Shown here piece by piece: positions 1 to 5,376 of a DNA stretch of 6,553 nucleotides (positions within the stretch are counted from its first letter, which is position 1; every line of letters begins with the position of its first letter). Location: assembly GCA_027335965.1 (NCBI GenBank), contig DAHWGZ010000095.1, forward strand, positions 1-6,553, given 5' to 3'. Source of the stretch: Acidiferrobacter sp. (GTDB lineage Bacteria > Pseudomonadota > Gammaproteobacteria > Acidiferrobacterales > Acidiferrobacteraceae). The position numbers and the translations under genes are program-made. Below the pieces are notes generated by a model. The model saw only the letters and a list, made by a program, of their open reading frames with translations, ran no database searches and was not told the origin of the DNA.

Positions 1-2
1 GG

Positions 3-200
3 ATCTTGGGCGGCGAGATCATTCATCGGACCCACTTCGAGGAGCGCGACCGGCGACTATCCGGTCGCGCCCTCATTCTCAAATACATTCACGCGCAGGG
101 TGGTCCTTTGTGGAACGATGCGCGCTATGTGCGCGAGCATGAGGCCTACGATGCCGTGTGTGCTCACCTTTACCAGTTCCTGATGGGTATCGGGCCCTAA
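3..200 (+). CDS. C-terminal end of an unrecognised protein (5' partial)
   Basis: An open frame enters from the left edge (first full codon at 3) and ends with TAA at 198-200, giving 65 residues. It has no convincing start or ribosome binding site: the first possible start is a TTG at 6, with no room for a leader. It is therefore best read as the tail of a gene that begins upstream of the window. The visible part is hydrophilic and mixed in charge, with an acidic/basic stretch near the beginning (HFEERDRR), a GGPLW motif in the middle, and an aromatic end (HLYQFLMG) that looks like a terminal helix. There is no membrane segment. Amino-acid use looks like that of a real protein, which a shadow frame in GC-rich DNA would not usually show. 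I do not recognise the family. The gene converges on the HNH endonuclease gene, whose stop lies 167 bases away. Confidence 0.6.
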   Translation: MLGGEIIHRTHFEERDRRLSGRALILKYIHAQGGPLWNDARYVREHEAYDAVCAHLYQFLMGIGP

Positions 201-367
201 ACGACACCCACAAATTCCGCTGAAGAGCCAAATTCCCAAGGTCCGGGAGGCGGCTATGCGCGCCAGCAGGACTTCTCGCGAGGCGGGTGCGGGCCTGCGT
301 GCGGACGGTGCGCGGCGCAAGGGGGGTTGCGGATGAGTGCCGGCCAGAGGGGATCGTGGCCGCGTTG
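201..367. other. Intergenic gap between converging genes
   Basis: This gap separates the stop of the plus-strand partial gene from the stop of the minus-strand HNH gene. Two converging genes would be expected to share or carry terminators here. I see GC-rich sequence with an 8-base palindrome CTCGCGAG and a distant GTCCG/CGGAC inverted pair (241-245 and 302-306), but no stem-loop followed by a T-run on either strand. There is no tRNA-like T-loop sequence and no credible small gene. Confidence 0.5.
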
Positions 368-1303
368 TCACTGCGCGGCTTGAAAGTCCTCGAATCGCCG
401 CGCGAGCCGCTCGCGATCGGGCCGGTCGCGGTCGCGCGCGGGGAGGTGGATGGTCCCGCCATCCAGGCGCTTCAAGGCCTCCAGCATCGGTCCATCGCGC
501 TGAATCAACAGTTTTTCGGAGACGTGCAGCCGGTAGTCGGGGTCGATGCCGATCAAGTGCGCATCGAAGGCGGCATGATGGATCTTGGTGAGCGGGATGC
601 CGTTGGGCACGACCGGCTGTCCGTAGCCGGCGTGGCCGTCGGCCATGATGTGGGCGGCGTCCAGGAGCCGCGCCTCGGGGAGCCCGGACAGGGCGCAGCG
701 TCCCTCATAGGCCATGAGCACGGCCTCGCGGAACGTGTTCTGATGGAGGCGCCGCTTGACGATGTCGAGGGCGTAGCGGCGTTCGGGCGCGGTCGCGGGC
801 AAGGACAGCCCCGCCTCATCAGGGAGCCCGAAAGCGATGCGCGCCACAAGGCGCGTCGCGTCCCAATCGGCGATGAACGCCGGGATGATGGCATGATAGA
901 GGCCTGGCGCGAATCCAAAAAAATAGATGAGCGGCACCTGCTCCCGGAACGCCTCGCGCAGCCACCGGTTCTCGGCGGCCTCGGGGTCCTTGCCCATGAA
1001 GGCGTAATCGACGGTCTCGTGAGCGGCAAAGACCTTGCGCTGCGCCTCGCGCTGGTCGTCATACCAGATCCGCGCGCCGCTCCTCGGGAATACCGTTCGG
1101 ATGGACAGGCAGGATCGCATCGGCCGTGGCTTGAAGATGCCGCGCTGCGGGTTGACGAGGGGGAGGCGCTCGCCGCCCAACATAAAGCCCGCGCCGATCT
1201 GTGCGGCGCTCAGCTGACCATGCAGGGCCTGGAGCCGGCGCACATGATGGAAGGCCGCCTGGCGGATGAGCGCATCATCGGCTGGCGTGGGTACGGTCGT
1301 CAT
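368..1303 (-). CDS. HNH endonuclease, predicted modification- or phage-directed restriction enzyme
   Basis: This 311-residue protein is a probable DNA-cutting enzyme of the HNH_2 type (predicted restriction endonuclease family, COG3440-like). The nuclease domain spans about residues 185-265. It has FREAVL followed by GRCALSG (C203), then DAAHI with the metal/catalytic His218, then NGIPL with Asn234, and IHHAAFD with His242/243 and Asp247. These match the usual His-Asn-His order. Residues 1-165 form a separate domain with NPQRGIFKP (51-59), LSIRT (66-70), YDDQ (81-84), a DYAFMG-KDP segment (99-107) and PLIYFFGFAPG (124-134). In related proteins this N-terminal part is thought to read DNA, as in PUA-like or sulfur-binding domains; that assignment is inference. 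The ATG at 1303 was chosen because GAGGA lies 9 bases upstream. An in-frame ATG 50 codons earlier would add an Arg/Pro-rich, low-quality extension and overlap the upstream gene. No partner methyltransferase is visible, which suits a stand-alone (type IV-like) enzyme. Confidence 0.87.
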   Translation of the reverse strand: MTTVPTPADDALIRQAAFHHVRRLQALHGQLSAAQIGAGFMLGGERLPLVNPQRGIFKPRPMRSCLSIRTVFPRSGARIWYDDQREAQRKVFAAHETVDYAFMGKDPEAAENRWLREAFREQVPLIYFFGFAPGLYHAIIPAFIADWDATRLVARIAFGLPDEAGLSLPATAPERRYALDIVKRRLHQNTFREAVLMAYEGRCALSGLPEARLLDAAHIMADGHAGYGQPVVPNGIPLTKIHHAAFDAHLIGIDPDYRLHVSEKLLIQRDGPMLEALKRLDGGTIHLPARDRDRPDRERLARRFEDFQAAQ

Positions 1304-1312
1304 GACCGGCGG

Positions 1313-1317
1313 TCCTC
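1313..1317 (-). promoter_or_regulatory. Ribosome binding site of the HNH gene
   Basis: Read on the minus strand this is GAGGA, 9 bases before the ATG at 1303. It decides the start in favour of the 311-residue form. The bases between it and the ATG form a near-perfect palindrome (GACCG-N-CGGTC read on either strand, 1304-1314) that overlaps the edge of the site and could modestly limit ribosome access. Confidence 0.65.
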
Positions 1318-1324
1318 GTGTCGT

Positions 1325-1342
1325 CCGCCAGGCGCGTGGCGG
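1325..1342 (-). repeat. Small perfect inverted repeat upstream of the HNH gene
   Basis: CCGCCA and TGGCGG form a 6-bp perfect stem around a 6-base loop, ending 7 bases upstream of the HNH ribosome binding site. There is no T-run after it on either strand, so it is not a standard intrinsic terminator. It could be a leader hairpin, an RNA processing site or an operator. In DNA this rich in GC a short stem may also be chance. Confidence 0.35.
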
Positions 1343-1382
1343 GTGGTTCCTTGGCGGTCGAGCTGGGCCATGCGCCCATCCT

Positions 1383-1874
1383 TTAACGCAACCCCGCCAT
1401 CGGCGCGCCCGCGAAGACCGGGCCTCCCGCGCGGCTTGCCGTATCGCGCGCATGAAAATGAGGGCCGTGTTGGGAGAGCGGGGGGCGCGCGACCCCGGCC
1501 CGGACCGGATGCGGGTGGACCATGAAGCCGTGCACCCGATAGGCGCGGGTGCCGGTGAGGTGATAGCGATAGGTGTCGACGATCACCGTCGCGCCTCGTC
1601 GTATCGGCAGGCCGCGTGGCGCGGTCGCCACCACCCTGGGTCCATGGGCAAGCTGGACCGTGATCATCTCCCGCGGCAGCCCATAGGCCGATGTCGCGTC
1701 CATGGCGATGTTCGTGACCGTGCCGCGGGCAGCCGCTATCGGTCCTTCCCGGTAGTCGGTGGTCTCGAAGAAAAAAGACGCCCCCATGCTGGCGGCGACG
1801 ACGGCCAGTATGAGCATATGGGCCATCGCCTCACCGGCCGTGACATTCGGACGCTTCTTGAGATCGGCGCGCAT
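1383..1874 (-). CDS. Small membrane-anchored protein of unknown function
   Basis: This 163-residue protein is one I do not recognise. Visible parts: a basic N-terminus (RADLKKR), a single hydrophobic segment at about 17-36 ending in FFF, a soluble part at about 45-118, and a His/Pro/Arg-rich tail (119-163, six His in the 115-141 stretch). The positive N-terminus predicts that the soluble part faces the periplasm. That part alternates short hydrophobic strands with Gly and Pro turns (ARGTVTNI, EMITVQL, RVVATAP, ATVIVDTY), suggesting a small beta-barrel or OB/SH3-like fold. This is inference from pattern only. The ATG at 1874 is the only start that avoids the preceding gene, and its ribosome site is weak (GGGG is too close to the ATG). 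Internal ATGs at residues 17 and 20 are possible but would remove the basic flank. It lies 55 bp after the GGDEF/EAL gene and 79 bp before the HNH gene, in the same direction. Confidence 0.65.
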   Translation of the reverse strand: MRADLKKRPNVTAGEAMAHMLILAVVAASMGASFFFETTDYREGPIAAARGTVTNIAMDATSAYGLPREMITVQLAHGPRVVATAPRGLPIRRGATVIVDTYRYHLTGTRAYRVHGFMVHPHPVRAGVARPPLSQHGPHFHARDTASRAGGPVFAGAPMAGLR

Positions 1875-1929
1875 GCCCCAAGTGTAGCCGTTGCGGGGGC
1901 CCGTGCGGGCGCGGCCGACGGCATCGGGG

Positions 1930-4900
1930 TCAGGGGCCGGCCGCGGTGCGATGCGGCCCCGCGAGGGTGCGCAGGAGCAGGGCGTCCAGTTCGTCTTCGG
2001 CGGCCTGGAGTTGCGTGAGCGTGGAGACGTGCGTGGGCGCGCCGTCGGCATGCTCGCGGATGGCCTTCATCATGAGGTGGTGGAGGCGGGCGTGGAGGGT
2101 CTCGAGCGGGCTCGGCGCCAGGGCCTGCAGGGCCTTGTGGAGCGGGCAGGCATCGATCGCGAATGCGGCCGCGGGGATCGGTGACCGCGTAAGCCGCAGG
2201 GCCTCGACCACGGTCTTCAGCTGCTTCTTGTGCGTGGCGCGCGCAAGCCATGGCGCGACCTCCGTGCCGATCGGCCGCTGCCGCGCGATCCAGAGGTCGG
2301 GGGGCCGCCAGCCCCGCAGCCAGTGGGCCACGGCGTCCAGGGGCAGGGGTTTGCTGATGGCGTAACCCTGCCCGTACTGGCAGCCAAGATCATGCAGAAG
2401 CAGGCCTTGTTCCGGCTCTTCTATCCCCTCGGCGACGGTGGTCAGGTGCAGGACGCGCGCCGCGGTCAGGATGCCGCTCACGATGGCGAAGTCCCGCGGG
2501 TCTTCGCCCATGTCGTTCACGAAGCTCTTGTCGATCTTCAGGATGTCGCACGGCAGTTTCTGGAGATAGTTGAGCGAGGCATAGCCGGTGCCGAAGTCGT
2601 CGAGGGCGATGGCAAGGCCCAGCGCCCGGCACTCGCCCAGTATCTCGCCGGCCAGCGCGAGGTCGGAGAGCTCGCTCGTTTCGGTGATCTCGATCTCGAG
2701 ATAGCGGCTGATGTCGGCGTCATTTTTCAGAAGGGACCGGATATCCTCGAGGAAGTCCGGATGCAGGAGGTGGCGGCTGTGGATATTGACGGCGATCGGG
2801 ACGCGTATCTCCTCGCGGGCGAGATGGCGGATCGCCGCGCAGGCCTGGTCGAGCACATGGAGGTCGAGTTGGCGCATGAGATCGGTGTCCTGTTCGATCG
2901 CCGGAAAATATTCCCCCGGGGCCCATATCTTGCCGTCGCCGCGCGGCCAGCGGAGCAGCGCCTCGAGGCTGCGCAGGCGCCCGCTGACGATCTCCACTTG
3001 TGGCTGGAAGTACAGGACCGGGACGTGCTCGCGCAAGGCCGTCACAAATTCGTGTCGCAGCTGGTGCTGATTGCGCAGGCGCTCTTCGAGCGCCGGCGTG
3101 AAGAAGCGATAGACGTTCTTGCCCAGGCGCTTGGCCTCGTATAGGGCGAGATCGGCGCGCCTTATGAGGTCGTCCACCTGGTTGCCGTTGCCTGGCGACA
3201 GGCTGATCCCGATACTGGCTCCGATGTCCAGCTGCTCATGGCCGGCGGCCACGAAGGGGCCGTCGAGGGCCCGGCGGATCGCCTCTATGGCGGACACGGC
3301 CTGGGCCTGCTCGTCGACGGGGGACAGAATCAGTCCGAACTCGTCGCCTCCGAGCCGCGCGGCGGTGGTGTTCGCGGGGATGGCCGCCCGGATGCGCGCC
3401 GCTATCCGTCGCAGGAGCTCGTCGCCGACGACATGGCCGAACTGGTCGTTGATGCCCTTGAAGCCGTCCAGATCGAGGATGGCGACGGCCAGGCCCTTGC
3501 GCTCTGGCGCCGGCAGCGCCAGGGCCTCCTCCAGTTTCTGGCGGAAGAGCACGCGATTGTCGAGGCCGGTCAGGGCGTCGTGGCGCGCCTGATGGATGAG
3601 CTGCTGCTCGCGTTCGGTATCCTCGAGCGAGAAGGCCAGGTCCTGGACCAGGCCCTCGAGAAGGCGCACGAGCGGCGGCGCGAACAGGTTCAGCCGCTCC
3701 GATCCGAGGGCGAGTATCGCCACGATCCCGTTCTTGGTGCGGATCGGCAGGGCCGCCGCCGATTGCGTGCCCGCCTGGTCGTGCATGGCGTGCCATGGGG
3801 TGAAACGGTTGTCGTGGGAGAGGTCGTCTGTGATCTCGGTGCGTCCGCTGCGCACCGCCCGTCCGGCGGTGCCAAGGCCTTCCGGACGATTCGGGTCGGC
3901 GGTGAACACGCAATGGAACCAGTCGATGCCGAGCGGGCGTTTCTCGCTGAAGGTCACGACCCGTATATCCCCGGAGGGCTCGACGCGGCCGATCCAGGCG
4001 AACAGCAGGCCGGTGTAGGCGATGATGATCCGGCAGGTCTCGGCGAACAGCCGGTCCGGGTCCGGGTGGCGCACGATGAATTGGTTCAGCTCGCTCACCG
4101 CCAGATAGAAGTCGCGCTGCTGTTCGGCAAACAGCCGTTCCTCGCGGATGCGGTTATCGGCCATTTCCTGGACGGCCTCGGCGCGCGCCATCTCCTGATG
4201 GAAAGACCGGTAGTAGAAGGTGGCGCTCACGAGCAGGACAAATATCAGCGCGAGCGGTACTTCGAGCCTGTGGGTGAACGTCTGGAGCACGCTTTTCAAG
4301 GGCAGGCTGACGCCGGCTACGAGGCCATAGCGCGCGGATTGGTAGGCCCCGAAGCGCCAGCCGGTCTGCGTTTGTCCCGAAAACACCCCGCTATCCCCGT
4401 GCGCGGCCCTCTTCAGGGCGCGCATAAGCGCGCCATGACGCACGCGGGCGTATGGCGCGCGGGCCGAATGCGGAATCCTGTATTCGAGGGCGCCGTTGCG
4501 GTTCACGATGAAGATGTGGAAGTGCGGCGGCAGTTTTCGGACGAGCGCGCGTAGCCGCGGCCAAGTGGAGAGCGGCCGCTCCAGGATCAGGGTCTCGTGC
4601 GCGATGAATGGCCGCGCAAACAGGGCCCGACGCCCGCGCGCCGTGGCGAGCGGGGGCGATAAACACAAGTGATGTCGCAGCAGACACAGGGTCGCGAGGG
4701 GCGGGAGGGCGTGGCGCAGGGTGGCCGGCGGGATCGCCAGCGGCCGAGCCGTTTCGAGAACGTGGTCGCGGGCATCGACGATGGCGGCGTTGGCGTCGCG
4801 CGGGTGGCTGGCCACGTACCGGCGCAGGACGCGGGCGCGCTCCGGCCCGGGCGTCTCGCGCAGAAGGGCGTTGAGCCTGCGCATCTCGTCGGCCGTGTTC

Positions 4901-5094
4901 TCGACATAGGCCTGCTCCACCCGTCCGATGGCGGTGGCCATGATGGCCAGGCGATTGCGCGTGGCGTGCTCGAGCTCGCGCCACGTGGCCGCCACGAAGG
5001 CGAGCGTCGTGATCAGTATGCCGAGTACGAAAAACGCCCACAGGCGGCTGACGGCGCGTGGCCCGCGGTCATCGGGCGCCGGCGCCAGGCTCAT
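1930..5094 (-). CDS. Membrane-bound cyclic di-GMP sensor: Cache-GAF-GGDEF-EAL with a CZB-like zinc-binding tail
   Basis: This 1054-residue inner-membrane signalling protein should synthesise and/or hydrolyse cyclic di-GMP. Order: membrane segment 17-36; periplasmic Cache-like sensor about 40-275 (FIVNRNGALEYRI at 195-207, YGLVAGVSLPL at 256-266); membrane segment about 279-295; a charged helical linker 298-328; GAF about 330-490; GGDEF about 500-665; EAL about 676-925; and a tail to 1054. The GGDEF catalytic loop is intact (LGGDEF, 581-586), as are the metal and substrate residues D541, F545, N549 and D550. The position of the inhibitory RxxD I-site is P573-T576, so feedback inhibition is probably absent. 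The EAL domain keeps E711 (EALLRW), N770, E802, D832/D833 (DDFGTG), K853, E889 and Q909 (QGY), as expected for an active phosphodiesterase. The tail carries H955, C983, H1001 and H1005, spaced like the zinc ligands of CZB domains (as in DgcZ). The start at 5094 has GGGGG 6 bases upstream. Domain identity is firm; which activity dominates is not visible. Confidence 0.95.
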   Translation of the reverse strand: MSLAPAPDDRGPRAVSRLWAFFVLGILITTLAFVAATWRELEHATRNRLAIMATAIGRVEQAYVENTADEMRRLNALLRETPGPERARVLRRYVASHPRDANAAIVDARDHVLETARPLAIPPATLRHALPPLATLCLLRHHLCLSPPLATARGRRALFARPFIAHETLILERPLSTWPRLRALVRKLPPHFHIFIVNRNGALEYRIPHSARAPYARVRHGALMRALKRAAHGDSGVFSGQTQTGWRFGAYQSARYGLVAGVSLPLKSVLQTFTHRLEVPLALIFVLLVSATFYYRSFHQEMARAEAVQEMADNRIREERLFAEQQRDFYLAVSELNQFIVRHPDPDRLFAETCRIIIAYTGLLFAWIGRVEPSGDIRVVTFSEKRPLGIDWFHCVFTADPNRPEGLGTAGRAVRSGRTEITDDLSHDNRFTPWHAMHDQAGTQSAAALPIRTKNGIVAILALGSERLNLFAPPLVRLLEGLVQDLAFSLEDTEREQQLIHQARHDALTGLDNRVLFRQKLEEALALPAPERKGLAVAILDLDGFKGINDQFGHVVGDELLRRIAARIRAAIPANTTAARLGGDEFGLILSPVDEQAQAVSAIEAIRRALDGPFVAAGHEQLDIGASIGISLSPGNGNQVDDLIRRADLALYEAKRLGKNVYRFFTPALEERLRNQHQLRHEFVTALREHVPVLYFQPQVEIVSGRLRSLEALLRWPRGDGKIWAPGEYFPAIEQDTDLMRQLDLHVLDQACAAIRHLAREEIRVPIAVNIHSRHLLHPDFLEDIRSLLKNDADISRYLEIEITETSELSDLALAGEILGECRALGLAIALDDFGTGYASLNYLQKLPCDILKIDKSFVNDMGEDPRDFAIVSGILTAARVLHLTTVAEGIEEPEQGLLLHDLGCQYGQGYAISKPLPLDAVAHWLRGWRPPDLWIARQRPIGTEVAPWLARATHKKQLKTVVEALRLTRSPIPAAAFAIDACPLHKALQALAPSPLETLHARLHHLMMKAIREHADGAPTHVSTLTQLQAAEDELDALLLRTLAGPHRTAAGP

Positions 5095-5241
5095 GGCGCG
5101 CCCCCATTATCGCGCGAGGGGCCGGGCCGCGTCTTCCGTGCGCGCCACCGGCGCGGATCGCTCCCGCCCCTCAGGCCCACGGGCATGTCAGAGATGCATC
5201 CATCACACCGCCCGCCTGTCATAAAACCACCCCATGGCCAT

Positions 5242-5247
5242 ATCATA
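5242..5247 (-). promoter_or_regulatory. Candidate -10 element for the GGDEF/EAL gene
   Basis: Read on the minus strand this is TATGAT, five of six matches to the sigma-70 -10 consensus, within the only AT-rich patch upstream of the gene. The best -35 at normal spacing is poor (AATACA with a 16-bp spacer). A better -35 match, TTGGCA (minus strand, 5280-5275), sits too far away. The leader would be about 140 bases. A promoter in this patch is plausible, but the exact element is uncertain. Confidence 0.3.
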
Positions 5248-5252
5248 TATAA

Positions 5253-5290
5253 GCAAGCTCTTCTGTATTGCTTTTGCCAAGGCCGCTTGC
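5253..5290. repeat. Mirrored GCTTGC half-sites in the divergent control region
   Basis: GCAAGC at 5253-5258 and GCTTGC at 5285-5290 are perfect inverted copies, 32 bp centre to centre (about three helical turns). Each is followed outward by an AT tract: TATATC on the plus side and TTATATAT on the minus side. The plus-side copy contains the TGC of the extended -10 of the porin promoter. The symmetry suggests either back-to-back promoters of the same design or an operator read from both sides. Which of these holds is inference. Confidence 0.4.
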
Positions 5291-5296
5291 TATATC
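5268..5296 (+). promoter_or_regulatory. Probable sigma-70 extended -10 promoter of the porin gene
   Basis: TTGCTT at 5268-5273 serves as a -35 element and TATATC at 5291-5296 as a -10 element, with an exact 17-bp spacer. The three bases before the -10 are TGC, the extended -10 motif, which compensates for the weak -35. Transcription would start near 5303, giving a leader of about 74 bases before the porin ATG. It lies in an AT-rich patch within very GC-rich DNA, as expected for a promoter. Confidence 0.55.
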
Positions 5297-5305
5297 TCCC
5301 CAGGA

Positions 5306-5323
5306 TAGACGCTCCGGCGTCTG
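5306..5323 (+). promoter_or_regulatory. 5' leader hairpin of the porin mRNA with a cUNCGg tetraloop
   Basis: AGACGC (5307-5312) and GCGTCT (5317-5322) form a perfect 6-bp stem closed by a U-G pair (5306/5323), around the loop TCCG. The loop with its closing pair is C(UCCG)G, a member of the extra-stable cUNCGg class. It begins within a few bases of the predicted transcription start. Hairpins at the very 5' end of abundant outer-membrane mRNAs such as ompA are known to slow decay, so a stabilising role is likely. No T-run follows, so it is not a terminator. Confidence 0.5.
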
Positions 5324-5324
5324 G

Positions 5325-5336
5325 TTGGTGAACCAA
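5325..5336. repeat. Palindrome TTGGT-GA-ACCAA in the porin leader
   Basis: A 12-base sequence with perfect 5-base arms and a 2-base centre lies just after the leader hairpin and just before an A-rich tract (5335-5344) and the ribosome site. It could be a protein-binding site downstream of the promoter, or a weak second RNA stem (GGTT/AACC with a GGTG loop). There is no direct evidence for either. Confidence 0.3.
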
Positions 5337-5358
5337 AAAAGAAAACATTCTGTCAGGT

Positions 5359-5365
5359 GAGGAGG
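5359..5365 (+). promoter_or_regulatory. Strong ribosome binding site of the porin gene
   Basis: GAGGAGG lies 11 bases before the ATG at 5377. It is the best Shine-Dalgarno match in the window. The spacing is slightly long, but the A-rich stretch just upstream should keep the region unstructured. This fits a highly expressed outer-membrane protein. Confidence 0.75.
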
Positions 5366-5376
5366 CAAGTCTTAGC

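Noticed and set aside
241..306. Possible tRNA-like cloverleaf bounded by GTCCG and CGGAC
   Set aside because: The closing stem is only 5 bp and there is no T-loop (GTTCRA-type) or anticodon arm at the right distance.
769..775. NIHSRHL in the EAL domain in place of the more usual NLSARQL
   Set aside because: The metal-binding Asn is kept, and the changed Ser position is not catalytic, so it is not evidence of a dead enzyme. The positions given here are protein residues of the 1930-5094 gene.
287..1525. Open frame of 412 codons on the plus strand opposite the HNH gene
   Set aside because: It shows no recognisable domain and is rich in Arg/Gly/Ala. The opposite strand carries a complete HNH motif set with a proper ribosome site.
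1875..1929. Possible intrinsic terminator between the GGDEF/EAL gene and the 163-residue gene
   Set aside because: There is only a 4-bp GC stem (1899-1910) and no T-run on the minus strand.
3238..4554. Open frame of 438 codons on the plus strand inside the GGDEF/EAL gene
   Set aside because: It lies opposite unmistakable GAF and GGDEF coding sequence and has no domain of its own.
5106..5111. GATAAT on the minus strand as a -10 for the GGDEF/EAL gene
   Set aside because: It would start transcription only a few bases before the ATG, downstream of the ribosome-site-like GGGGG, and no -35 element lies at the right distance.
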